DNA of 37,825 nucleotides from Corynebacterium curieae (GTDB taxonomy: Bacteria; Actinomycetota; Actinomycetes; Mycobacteriales; Mycobacteriaceae). Under the pieces are notes generated by a model, which was not told the DNA's origin, searched no databases, and saw only the letters and a program-made list of their open reading frames with translations. The number at the start of each line of letters is the position of its first letter. Within the stretch, counting starts at the first letter, position 1. The DNA lies in NCBI RefSeq assembly GCF_027570035.1, contig NZ_JAKMUU010000010.1, forward strand, positions 1 to 37,825, given 5' to 3'. Positions 13,498 to 21,744 of the stretch are shown piece after piece. Made by a program: the position numbers and the translations under genes.

Positions 13498-15705
13498 GTG
13501 AAACCGATAAAAGCCGCATTCTCCTACGCCGCCACGGCTTCCGTTGTAGCCATGTTCGGCCTGTCTGTACCTACCGCTATGGCCCAGACCGAGACCGAAA
13601 AGAAGGAAGTCTCCGACGACAAATGCGCTGATATTCAGCTCGTTCTTGTCAATGGCACCTTTGACACGTCCGCGCAGGAAGACTCTACTCACGACCATGG
13701 CTTCGGCTCGAAAATCGCCGGGCCTGCCATGCGTGAAGGAAACCCAAGCACCCCGAAAGACCCATCGGGCGGTATTAGCTTGGAGCAAGCAGAAGACTCC
13801 TCTGAGTCCACCTCAGCCCAAACAACTGCAGAAGCAGTCACGGACAACCACACCCAACTTATTGCCGCTGACTCCAATGACTTGTGGGGCAGCGGAGATA
13901 AAAAGACTGGTGAGAACTCTAGCGACAGCAACGACCTCTGGGGGTCGGAGGGCGATTCGGACGATTCCACAGATTCCAATAGCAACGCTAACGACCTGTG
14001 GGGAGACGCCGAGACGTCTAAGGACGAAAACTCTGCAGATTCAAATGATCCGTGGAACAACACAGACAAAGACAGTGCAAAGAGCACCGAAGAGTCTGAC
14101 AGCGATAGCGAGTCTGCAGACTCACTATGGGAAGACGCTCCGAAAAACGACACTGACGAGTGGAAGACCGAGCACAAGGACACGGTAGAAAAAGACGGCA
14201 CGCGGATTGCCCGTACCTACGTCACCTACCCAGCTGCTGCAGGCGGCGCCTTTGTGCCAGGACTGAAACCATCGGCGCCTGTTGCTTATTCCGAGTCGAT
14301 GGAAAAGGGCGCACAAAACACCGCAAAGGTACTGCAAGAAGTAGCTAACAACTGCCCAAACACGAAGGTCTTTTTGGCCGGACACTCCCAAGGCGCACAA
14401 GTAGCTTCCACCATTGCCCGTGAAATCGGCTCCGGAGAGTCCGATTTCCCAGCTGACAAGGTAGCTGGCGTAGCCCTGTTTTCTGACCCCACACGAGACA
14501 AGGGCGTAGAAGTCATGCAGGGCGGCGCTTCTACTCCAGAAGCCGTACCCGGAACTGACGGCGGAAACATTAAGCAGGTAGGAGACTTTAGCTCTCCAGA
14601 ACAAGACAGGCTCGATGGCGCAGGCATGGGCCTGGACAAGACCGGAGGAAAAGACTTCGGAGAGCTCGCCTCCCGCACCGCGTCGTGGTGCTCGGAAGGC
14701 GACCTTGTCTGCGACCTGCCTGTTTCAGGGCGACTTTCTGACCTTGTTGTTGGCACCGCAGAACGCCTTGACCTGCACGACCCAGAAGAATCTCTTCAAG
14801 CCGTAAGCGACACCTTGGGCCCTGCCGTTCGGCTCGGCGGCATTGATGATGTCAAAGGCGGAGGAATCGACTTCGGTAAAGGCGGATTTAAGGTCGAATC
14901 GGTCAGTGACAACGAAGTTCCTGGATTAGCTGCTGAACCATCGACAGCACCCAGCTCTAGCGCAGAGTCTGCCGATAGCGAAACGACGTCTACTACCGCA
15001 GAGGAAACGACATCGGCGAAGTCCAAGGGCCCGTCAGCCTCTGCTACTGCAACTTCTGAGGCGGAGTCTGCTTCTCAGTCTGGCGAGGTAGACCTAATTT
15101 CGACCATTTCCCGCGACGGTGCTCGTAGTAAGTCCATGGAAGAAGCACGCGGGCCAATTGGCGGGGAACTTATCGGAGACCTTGGAAAATCTACTGTTGC
15201 TGCAGTCAGCAAGCTTGGTGGAATGGCCCTGGGTAAGGGAATCACCATTGCCAAGAAGGCAGTAACCGTCGAGAACCTCGCACAGGTTGTCTCGGCAGGT
15301 GTTACCAATCCGAAGGCAGGATTGGCTGTTGCTGCAGCCAAGCTCGCTGACGCCGCACTAGAAGTCCTAACCCCAGAGACGGTTACCGGCATGGCCGATG
15401 AAGTCTTCAAAGAAATCGATGTGCTGGGAATTACCGGTGATGGACTAGCGGAAACTGCTGTACAAGCAGCAGGACATGGAAACGCCCACAACTCCTACGG
15501 AAGCCGACCTGCCACAGCAGACGGTCGAAGTGCCATTGACGCCACCGTTGATTGGGTAGTCGCTTCCAGCCGTGATGTCGCCGGAGATGAAGTGCGACCA
15601 GAAGCCGTACAAGCAGCAGGACTGGACAACGCCACCTACAACGCGGACGAGGCCAAGCAAGCCCTCGACCAGGTGACCAACTTCAAAAAGGAGCTGATGG
15701 GCTAA
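13498..15705 (+). CDS. Secreted cutinase-family serine esterase with a D/S-rich insertion
   Basis: 735 aa from GTG 13498, which follows GAGAGGA at suitable spacing and gives a clean signal peptide (MKPIKAAFSY...VPTAMAQ, 1-30). Cutinase hallmarks: CADIQLVLVNGT from residue 43, CPNTKVFLAGHSQGA with the nucleophile Ser297 in GHSQG, CSEGDLVC with likely catalytic Asp402 between Cys398 and Cys405, and a possible His427. Between the first strand and the next core strand (RIARTYVTYPA, from 237) lies about 130 residues of Asp/Ser/Glu-rich sequence with five (N/S)D(L/P)W-like repeats near 127, 145, 165, 183 and 208; a 300-residue C-terminal region is unknown. Cutinase-like proteins of mycolata cleave lipid esters. 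In this operon it may act on the mycomembrane, which is inference. Confidence 0.85.
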   Translation: MKPIKAAFSYAATASVVAMFGLSVPTAMAQTETEKKEVSDDKCADIQLVLVNGTFDTSAQEDSTHDHGFGSKIAGPAMREGNPSTPKDPSGGISLEQAEDSSESTSAQTTAEAVTDNHTQLIAADSNDLWGSGDKKTGENSSDSNDLWGSEGDSDDSTDSNSNANDLWGDAETSKDENSADSNDPWNNTDKDSAKSTEESDSDSESADSLWEDAPKNDTDEWKTEHKDTVEKDGTRIARTYVTYPAAAGGAFVPGLKPSAPVAYSESMEKGAQNTAKVLQEVANNCPNTKVFLAGHSQGAQVASTIAREIGSGESDFPADKVAGVALFSDPTRDKGVEVMQGGASTPEAVPGTDGGNIKQVGDFSSPEQDRLDGAGMGLDKTGGKDFGELASRTASWCSEGDLVCDLPVSGRLSDLVVGTAERLDLHDPEESLQAVSDTLGPAVRLGGIDDVKGGGIDFGKGGFKVESVSDNEVPGLAAEPSTAPSSSAESADSETTSTTAEETTSAKSKGPSASATATSEAESASQSGEVDLISTISRDGARSKSMEEARGPIGGELIGDLGKSTVAAVSKLGGMALGKGITIAKKAVTVENLAQVVSAGVTNPKAGLAVAAAKLADAALEVLTPETVTGMADEVFKEIDVLGITGDGLAETAVQAAGHGNAHNSYGSRPATADGRSAIDATVDWVVASSRDVAGDEVRPEAVQAAGLDNATYNADEAKQALDQVTNFKKELMG

Positions 15706-16331
15706 TGACCTCCCAAGACACGGCAGCAGCACAACCAAAACCCCTCAAGCGCGTAGCGCTTAACGGGTTAGGCAATGACCTTGCAGACACCCGCCTTGCC
15801 CCCGAGGGGGAAATGGATCCGCTTATCTGGCTTGTCGCTGCCCACGGCGGCGCAGGAGCTACCTACCTAGCTCACGCGCTGGCACCCTTTGGCGACGCCG
15901 GCCAGTTGTGGCCAGTCCATGACAAATACCCGTGGTGCGTGATTGTCGCGCGAACCACCCGTGCAGGACTAGAAGCAGCACACGACCTGGCACTGCAAGA
16001 CCAGTCCAACAAGACAGGTGGTTGCCGCGTCTTGGGAATCATCTTGGTTGCTGACGCACCTGGAAAGCTGCCCCGCAGCTTAGAACAGCGCATCACAGTT
16101 CTGGAAAAAACCGTCCCGACCATCTGGCGGGTGGACTACTTCGACGATTGGCGTGAGTCAACCGTCGACGAACTTCCCCAATGGTCACCACTCGACGACG
16201 AACCGGAGGACGAAGAGCCCACAAAGTTCTGGCAAAAGAAAAAAGAATCCCCTGACCTCGTTCACAAATCCGTGCGCTCAATCGGGCAAGACCTTGTAGA
16301 GCGCGCCCGCGAAGCCAACAAACACCTCTAA
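15705..16331 (+). CDS. ParA/MinD-like P-loop protein with degenerate Walker A (DUF6668-like)
   Basis: 208 aa, cytoplasmic. WLVAAHGGAGATYLA at about residues 42-56 aligns with the deviant Walker A of ParA/MinD-type proteins (GGxGKT) but lacks the Lys, so ATP hydrolysis is doubtful. The rest (CVIVARTTRAGLEAAHDLA, GIILVADAPGKLP) has the strand-helix alternation of that fold, followed by an acidic linker and a basic end. Its start overlaps the cutinase stop (TAATG), indicating coupling. Similar proteins accompany actinobacterial type IV secretion genes; the DUF6668 assignment is from memory. A role in localising the secretion complex is possible. It is not a convincing plasmid-partition ParA, as no ParB follows. 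Confidence 0.6.
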   Translation: MTSQDTAAAQPKPLKRVALNGLGNDLADTRLAPEGEMDPLIWLVAAHGGAGATYLAHALAPFGDAGQLWPVHDKYPWCVIVARTTRAGLEAAHDLALQDQSNKTGGCRVLGIILVADAPGKLPRSLEQRITVLEKTVPTIWRVDYFDDWRESTVDELPQWSPLDDEPEDEEPTKFWQKKKESPDLVHKSVRSIGQDLVERAREANKHL

Positions 16332-16347
16332 ACCGAAAGGAAAATCC

Positions 16348-16644
16348 ATGTCTCTGACCCAAACCGCAGCCAACATCCACTCCCAGATTCTCGCGCAGGT
16401 TCCCGGCCAAGACCTAAGCCCACAAGCACCTGGTGACTTCGGCGAAAAAGTAGACCGTGGCCTCAACTTCGGCGTTTATATCGGCCTGGTCGTTGCCGTG
16501 GCTGGCGTGATTTCCATTGGCGCATCCATGGTTCTCTCCCGTCGCGAGGGAACCAGCGAAGAAGCCACCTCTGCCGCGCTGCGTGTCGGCGTCGGCTGCT
16601 TGATTATCGGCGGTGCCGGAACCATCGTCGCAGCACTTATCTAG
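16348..16644 (+). CDS. Small two-helix membrane protein, VirB2-like pilin candidate 1
   Basis: 98 aa. A polar N-terminus (1-38) is followed by two hydrophobic helices, GVYIGLVVAVAGVISIGASMVL (about 42-63) and GVGCLIIGGAGTIVAALI (about 81-98), separated by a short charged loop (SRREGTSEE). Size and hairpin topology are those of VirB2/TrbC-type pilins, and the place ahead of VirB6/VirB3/VirB4 genes fits. No cleavable signal is obvious. AAAGGA precedes the ATG. The following gene encodes a similar protein. Confidence 0.65.
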   Translation: MSLTQTAANIHSQILAQVPGQDLSPQAPGDFGEKVDRGLNFGVYIGLVVAVAGVISIGASMVLSRREGTSEEATSAALRVGVGCLIIGGAGTIVAALI

Positions 16645-16669
16645 CACCACTACGTAAGGAGAACTGCTC

Positions 16670-16936
16670 GTGATTCTTGCCCAAGGCCCACCATCAACCC
16701 CACAAGACCTCCCGCAAGAAGTGTGGGGAACGGGCTGGCAGTGGCTGCAATACGCACTGTATGTCTCCCTAGCCGTTTCCGTTTTGGCAGTAATCATCCT
16801 CGGCGCGCTCATGGCCGCAGACAAAAACCGTGGCGAAGCAGTATCGGCAACCTCCCCCACAACCGCCGCACTGAAAATCGCTCTTGGCGTTCTTATCGCT
16901 AGTTCTGCTGCCACCATCGCGTCGTGGTTCGTCTAA
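16670..16936 (+). CDS. Small two-helix membrane protein, VirB2-like pilin candidate 2
   Basis: 88 aa from GTG 16670 after AAGGAG. Same plan as its neighbour: a polar N-terminus, a helix at about residues 27-49 (LQYALYVSLAVSVLAVIIL), a charged loop (ADKNRGEAVSATSPT), and a second helix at the C-terminus (LKIALGVLIASSAATIASWF). The shared layout and a related loop (S-A-T-S before TAAL/SAAL) suggest an old tandem duplication. One may be the channel subunit and the other a modified partner. Confidence 0.6.
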   Translation: MILAQGPPSTPQDLPQEVWGTGWQWLQYALYVSLAVSVLAVIILGALMAADKNRGEAVSATSPTTAALKIALGVLIASSAATIASWFV

Positions 16937-16961
16937 CTAACTACACCTCCGAAAGGAAGAC

Positions 16962-17585
16962 ATGAACATCACCCGCCTCAGCGCAGCCGCAGCCATTGTC
17001 GCGGCCACGCTTGGACTAGCGGCCTGTGGCTCCGACGAGCCAGAGCAGCCCACCGAGGCGAGCGATCAGCCCACCGTTGACCTAGAAGCAGTACCCGAGA
17101 ACGCTTCGTGGTCTTCGGTCGGGGGGATCGGTACGCCGGTGGATTCCAACGACGGGCCAGAGGAAAGTGAACCTGTCCCGCATGGTTACTCGCATACCCC
17201 ACAGGGCGCAGTGCAGGCAGCAATTAACGGTCAGGTCATGCTTGCTACTGCAGACGATCAAACCTGGCCCAACGTTGCCTCGGACATGACTGCTCCAGGC
17301 CCTGGACGAGACCAATGGGCGCAAGGACGCTCTTTGATGTCGGTGGAAGGCAACGTAGATAAGAAAGACGCCGCAGTCTTCAAGGGCTTCAAAATCACCG
17401 ACTACACCGACGACAAAGCGCAAGTGCTACTTGCCGCCGATTATCCCGACGTAGGACTCACGGTCTATCCCGTGCAACTTGTCTGGCAAGCAGACGACTG
17501 GAAGTTGGTTCTTCCAGACCAAGACCACGCCCCTGACCTCCACAAGCTAGAAAGCCTCGACGGCTTTACCGAATACGCACAGTAA
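16962..17585 (+). CDS. Lipoprotein with a domain shared with the next gene product
   Basis: 207 aa. The N-terminus MNITRLSAAAAIVAATLGLAAC ends in a lipobox (LAAC), so the mature protein should be anchored by Cys22 on the outer face of the membrane. After an acidic linker, VPHGYSHTPQGAVQAAINGQ begins a domain that matches VPSQYAHTPEGAVLSAWNSN in the next protein, so the two are paralogous in this part. Such NTF2-like domains are candidates for VirB8-type scaffolding. AAAGGAAG precedes the ATG. Confidence 0.75.
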   Translation: MNITRLSAAAAIVAATLGLAACGSDEPEQPTEASDQPTVDLEAVPENASWSSVGGIGTPVDSNDGPEESEPVPHGYSHTPQGAVQAAINGQVMLATADDQTWPNVASDMTAPGPGRDQWAQGRSLMSVEGNVDKKDAAVFKGFKITDYTDDKAQVLLAADYPDVGLTVYPVQLVWQADDWKLVLPDQDHAPDLHKLESLDGFTEYAQ

Positions 17586-17611
17586 AAGCGCAAACAGCGG
17601 AAGAAGGCCAC

Positions 17612-18454
17612 ATGGAAACGAAGAACTCCCGAAAAATCTGGGCGATTGTCATTGCAATTGTCGTCCTTGTCATTGCAATTGTTGCCGCATTTTTCATTGG
17701 AAAAGGCATGGATTCGCAGGATGGTGACCGAGAAAATTCTCAAGAGGTAGCAGAAAGCGACGAAGGTTCGAACAAAGACGAACCGGCAAACGCGGACGCC
17801 TCCGACGACTCTTCTAAATGGGCTGAGGATTCCTCTGATGTGTTTGGACGTAGTCTTCGGACACCGAAAAACGGATCTGGGCAGCCCATGGGAAAAATTA
17901 AGAAAGTGGATAACTTCCAGTGTGAAAGTGAGGAAGAACCGTCGAAACTAACGATCGAGAGAGTCCACAGCGCTGAGACACTTTGGTCTGAGAACCAAGG
18001 GCCGGGACATGTAACGGACGAAGGTGTTCCTTCTCAATACGCGCATACCCCTGAAGGGGCGGTTCTTTCTGCGTGGAATAGTAACGCGCTTGTTCAAATG
18101 GGCGGACATGATGTTGCCTTGCGTACCTTGAAACAGCAGTTCACAGGGGGGCATGCGAAAGAAGCGGTGGAAACGCTTGAATCTAACGCTTCTGCGGGTT
18201 CCAGCGCATCTGTTTCTGCTGCTGCTCCAGAGGCGTTCCGTATCACCAGTTGCAGCCAAGAACGGGTAATCGGAGACGTAGCGGTGCCTATGCCTACTGA
18301 CGCTAAGGGAAATCCCGATAACAAGACTTGGATGGTTATTCGAGTGTCAGCTAAGTGGGAAGACGGTGATTGGAAAGCCGAGCTAGATGAAGTGAAGCAG
18401 TCGGTTGAGGATGAAATCGGCAATCTTGATGGGTGGGAACAGTGGAAGTTCTAA
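17612..18454 (+). CDS. Bitopic membrane protein paralogous to the preceding lipoprotein
   Basis: 280 aa. A short basic N-terminus, one helix (IWAIVIAIVVLVIAIVAAFFIG, about 9-30), an acidic Asp/Ser/Glu linker to about 75, then an extracytoplasmic domain with VPSQYAHTPEGAVLSAW and two Cys (VDNFQCE, ITSCSQE). Lipid anchor in one paralogue and membrane helix in the other suggests two copies of the same subunit at the cell surface, plausibly VirB8-like. Codon choice becomes visibly more T-ending here and remains so into the next gene up to about 19.3 kb. Its 3' end overlaps the next gene. Confidence 0.7.
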   Translation: METKNSRKIWAIVIAIVVLVIAIVAAFFIGKGMDSQDGDRENSQEVAESDEGSNKDEPANADASDDSSKWAEDSSDVFGRSLRTPKNGSGQPMGKIKKVDNFQCESEEEPSKLTIERVHSAETLWSENQGPGHVTDEGVPSQYAHTPEGAVLSAWNSNALVQMGGHDVALRTLKQQFTGGHAKEAVETLESNASAGSSASVSAAAPEAFRITSCSQERVIGDVAVPMPTDAKGNPDNKTWMVIRVSAKWEDGDWKAELDEVKQSVEDEIGNLDGWEQWKF

Positions 18455-20244
18455 AAAAGCTGTTAACCGCTGTGGGAGTCCTTCTTGTAGTGGCCTTTGC
18501 TTCTCCTGTAGCTCAAGCCCAGGAAGCGAAAGATGAATTTGGCCAGCATGTGGAGGATTGTATAGCTGATTCATTGAAGCATGAGGACGAGACTCGTCTA
18601 TTTGGGGAAGATAATAGTGATAAAGACCCAAATGACCCTGACTTTCAGAATTCTTTTACAGGGAAATGGACAAAAGCAGGATGTCAATTAGGTCAAGCTA
18701 TTCGCCATCCAGTAGCTGCCGTTTCTTCAGGTCTATCAGAGTTCTGGGGCGATCCCGTCGGTGATTTCACCAAGGCTGTTCTTGAGGGTAATAACCAAGC
18801 ACTCCAGACAGTTATGACGTTCTGGATGGACTGGCGTATGGACAAAAACATCATGGACGGGTCTGTCCAAGGCGTGAAGAACATCGTGCTTGGAATTGCT
18901 GGTATGGCGCTGATTTCTTCCTTGATTATTGGCGGCATGCACATGGCTTATGACCGAAGACAAGGCGTTGCCGACGGTCTAGAAAGTATGGGAAAGAATA
19001 TCGGCAGCTACCTGCTATTTTCCACACTCATCGTGGGATTGGGAACGGGAGCAATAGTTGCTTCTGATCAGCTTGCAGATTGGGTTATGAAGCAATTTGG
19101 CGCGAGCGATGCCGAATCGGTTCTCGGTGCTTCTGAGCTAAATGAGGAAATGGGCGGGCCGATCCTTATGCTGGCGCTGGCCGGTGTGGGTGTTGCTGGC
19201 TCCATCATGCAGATCGTTTCTTTAGCGACCCGTACTTTGCTCTTCCCGATTGCATTGGGCATGACGCCAGCGTTAGCTGCCTTCTCTTATACGAATATTG
19301 GACGACAAGGCCTTAATCACGTGGTGTCTATGTTGATTGCTTGTGTGCTTTTCAAGCCGATTTCAGCGCTGTTGTATTGCGTGACTTTTTGGCAGTCAGC
19401 GTCTGGCGGCGAGGACATGATGTCTGCAGTGATGACCGTTTTGATGGTGGCTGCTGCCGGATTTTCCGGCCCTGCGCTGGTGCGCACCGTTGCCCCGTTC
19501 GTCTCACAAGCAGGCGGCGGTGGTGCAGGTTCAATGCTGTCTGGTGCGGCAGGACTCGCGGGTGCTGCAGGAGGTGCTATCGGTATGGCCGGTGGCGCAC
19601 TGATAGGCGGTGCCGGTGGTGCTGTTGCAGGCGCGAAGGCTGGTTCCTCTGCAAAGAATGCAGCTCCGGGCGGTGGAGCAGGGGGATCGGGAAGCAGCCC
19701 GCTTGGCGGCGGTTCCGGTGGAAGCCCTCTCGGTGGCGGTTCCGGAGGCTCCGGGGGCTCTGGCGGATCTGGCGGATCTGGGGGTTCTGCTGGTGCAGGC
19801 CCGGCAAGTCGTGGCGATTCTGGCACCACGGCTTCTGGTTCCAGCCAAGGTAGCAGTTCGCGTGCGGTATCTCCCGGTGGCTCGAGGTCTGGTGCAGCTA
19901 GTACGTCCGGCAGTGAAGGTGCGAGTGTTCGCCCAGCCAACTCGGGCGCTGGCGGTAGTGCGGCTGGCGGTAGTGCGGCTGGCGCAGGAGCGCGTGGTGC
20001 CGCAGCAGGAACGGGAGGCGCGCGCCGCACCACCATGAGCGGTGCCACAGGTGGTTCTCGTCTCGGAGGGGCTGCTCGGGGAGCACGCCGCGGAGTAAGC
20101 CGAGGCGTGCGAACTGGACGCGTATTAGCAGGACAAGGAGCACGCGGCGGTCGTGCCGCAGGCTCAGCAGCACGTCAAATCCAAGGAATCCTCGATGAGT
20201 CCATTGGTCAACAAGGCAACTATCACGGAAATGTAAGGAGGTAA
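18433..20244 (+). CDS. VirB6/TrbL-like polytopic channel protein with Gly/Ser-rich tail
   Basis: 603 aa from GTG 18433; GTG 18442, after GGGTGGG, is an alternative. Either gives a signal peptide ending PVAQAQ. A pre-membrane segment with two Cys is followed by five or more hydrophobic segments (IVLGIAGMALISSLIIGG, YLLFSTLIVGLGTGAIVA, PILMLALAGVGVAGSIMQI, LNHVVSMLIACVLFKPISALLY, MMSAVMTVLMVAAAGFS). About 200 residues of Gly/Ser/Ala, with GGSGGSGG runs, then end in a basic Arg-rich tail. This is the TrbL/VirB6 plan for the inner-membrane channel. The long low-complexity tail is unusual and may be cytoplasmic. It overlaps the upstream gene and lies 5 bases before the next, whose ribosome binding site (AAGGAGG) is within its end. 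Confidence 0.8.
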   Translation: MGTVEVLKKLLTAVGVLLVVAFASPVAQAQEAKDEFGQHVEDCIADSLKHEDETRLFGEDNSDKDPNDPDFQNSFTGKWTKAGCQLGQAIRHPVAAVSSGLSEFWGDPVGDFTKAVLEGNNQALQTVMTFWMDWRMDKNIMDGSVQGVKNIVLGIAGMALISSLIIGGMHMAYDRRQGVADGLESMGKNIGSYLLFSTLIVGLGTGAIVASDQLADWVMKQFGASDAESVLGASELNEEMGGPILMLALAGVGVAGSIMQIVSLATRTLLFPIALGMTPALAAFSYTNIGRQGLNHVVSMLIACVLFKPISALLYCVTFWQSASGGEDMMSAVMTVLMVAAAGFSGPALVRTVAPFVSQAGGGGAGSMLSGAAGLAGAAGGAIGMAGGALIGGAGGAVAGAKAGSSAKNAAPGGGAGGSGSSPLGGGSGGSPLGGGSGGSGGSGGSGGSGGSAGAGPASRGDSGTTASGSSQGSSSRAVSPGGSRSGAASTSGSEGASVRPANSGAGGSAAGGSAAGAGARGAAAGTGGARRTTMSGATGGSRLGGAARGARRGVSRGVRTGRVLAGQGARGGRAAGSAARQIQGILDESIGQQGNYHGNVRR

Positions 20245-20249
20245 AAGCC

Positions 20250-21734
20250 ATGGCAGATAACGTAGACGTCCCCGTGTACGCGCTCGGCCAGCCTAGCCGT
20301 CGTACTGGTATCGGTGGCTTTTCGATGAAAACCACCATCGTTCTAGGCGCGGGCTTCATCGGCTTTTTGGTTTGCCAGCTCGGCGGAATGCAGAAAATCG
20401 GCTTTCTGGTGGTGCTTCCAATCACCGTGATTATCGCCTTGCTGGTCTCGCTTAATGTGGGCGGGCGCTCGGTAGCCCAGGTATCGGAGATGATTTTTCA
20501 GGACTGGCGTCGCCGTGCTCGCGGCGACAACGTCTATATCTCTGGGCCCTCGTCGCGGTTAGCAGGAGGCCGCTACCGCCTTCCCGGTTCGCTGGCACGT
20601 ACCGAACTACTTGAAGGAACAGACGCGGTAGGCCGAGACTTCGGCGTGGTCTTTGACCGTCACCGCCGCGAAGCCACAGTTCTCTTTTCCTGCCAATTGT
20701 CAGGACAAACCGCTATGACTCAGGAAGAACGCAATGACATGACGGCTAATTGGGGCCGCTGGCTGGCCGGCCTGTCACTGTCAGGTGACGTGGTCTCCAC
20801 TGTCTTTGTTACGAACTCTCGCCCTGATACTGGCGAGCTGGTGGCTAAGGAAGTCCAGGCAACGGTTCACGACGACGCGCCCGAGGTAGCAAAGCGCATT
20901 ATGCAAGAAGCCTCTGATGAATTGTCGGTCGGAATCCCTGAGACAGAAGCTCATATCGCAGTCACGTTGAAAGTGAGCGTGGCTGAACCAGACGACACTA
21001 GCTTCTTGCAGCTAATTGGCACCCGGCTTCCCGGCCTGTACGAGGAACTGACCTGGTCGGGAATCCAGGCAGCGCCCATGGATGCAGAAGAAGTCTGCGC
21101 ACGCGCACACAAGTTCTTTAACCCTGCCGCCGAAGGCGACTTTGAAGAGATTTCCGTTGGCGGAAACACCCACGATCTTGAATGGTTCGACGCGGGCCCA
21201 GCGTTCCATGACGTGCGCAAGAACGTCTATCGCCATGATGGTGTGTCTTCGGTGACGTGGGAAATGGCCTCTGCGCCCCGCTCTACGTTTGAAGACACCT
21301 TGCTCGGCAACTTGATTGCACCGCATGCACGCATTGACCGTAAGCGCGTCGCGCTGGTTTACCGCCCGTATGAGGCTGGTACAGGTGCTTCCCGTGTGGA
21401 GGCAGAGCACCGAGACGCGATGGTGGCGGCTAACTCATCAAAGAAAATCCGGTCGGCTGCTGCTGAAATGCGTCTAGAGCACACCGAAGCAGCGCGTAGA
21501 GCACAAGCACGCGGTGCGCAGTTGGGACGCTACAGCCTGTTTGTCACTGCCACGACAGAAGATGAAGAACTTCTGGGGCGTATTCGCCACGACGTCAAGC
21601 AGCTAGGAGCACAAGCCAACCTGCGGTTGCGCGAGATGTCGCGCCAGCAAGACGCAGGGTTCATCACGTCGTGCGGGCTTGGCCAGATTCCATGGACGAA
21701 GGAATCTACGTCCGCGCTGGCGGCACAAGGATAG
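20250..21734 (+). CDS. SCO6880-family T4SS protein (VirB3/PrgI-like helices plus VirB4 N-terminal domain)
   Basis: 494 aa. Two membrane helices near residues 28-45 and 50-67 (VLGAGFIGFLVCQLGG, GFLVVLPITVIIALLVSL) form the PrgI/VirB3-like part. The long cytoplasmic region (YRLPGSLARTELLEG, DFGVVFDRHRREATVLFSCQLSG, then alternating helices and strands) corresponds to the N-terminal half of VirB4. It ends in LREMSRQQDAGFITSCGLGQIPWT. The motor domain is encoded two genes downstream, so VirB4 is split. AAGGAGG gives a strong start at ATG 20250. This protein should link the VirB4 ATPase to the membrane channel. Confidence 0.85.
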   Translation: MADNVDVPVYALGQPSRRTGIGGFSMKTTIVLGAGFIGFLVCQLGGMQKIGFLVVLPITVIIALLVSLNVGGRSVAQVSEMIFQDWRRRARGDNVYISGPSSRLAGGRYRLPGSLARTELLEGTDAVGRDFGVVFDRHRREATVLFSCQLSGQTAMTQEERNDMTANWGRWLAGLSLSGDVVSTVFVTNSRPDTGELVAKEVQATVHDDAPEVAKRIMQEASDELSVGIPETEAHIAVTLKVSVAEPDDTSFLQLIGTRLPGLYEELTWSGIQAAPMDAEEVCARAHKFFNPAAEGDFEEISVGGNTHDLEWFDAGPAFHDVRKNVYRHDGVSSVTWEMASAPRSTFEDTLLGNLIAPHARIDRKRVALVYRPYEAGTGASRVEAEHRDAMVAANSSKKIRSAAAEMRLEHTEAARRAQARGAQLGRYSLFVTATTEDEELLGRIRHDVKQLGAQANLRLREMSRQQDAGFITSCGLGQIPWTKESTSALAAQG

Positions 21735-21744
21735 GGGAAATTAG

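Noticed and set aside
15705..16331. A ParA-type partition gene
   Set aside because: The P-loop lacks the catalytic Lys, no ParB or centromere follows, and it is embedded in the transfer operon.
19317..20048. 243-codon Pro/Ala-rich minus-strand frame
   Set aside because: Antisense to the Gly/Ser-rich tail of the TrbL-like gene. High GC and Gly codons remove stops on the opposite strand; no start signal.
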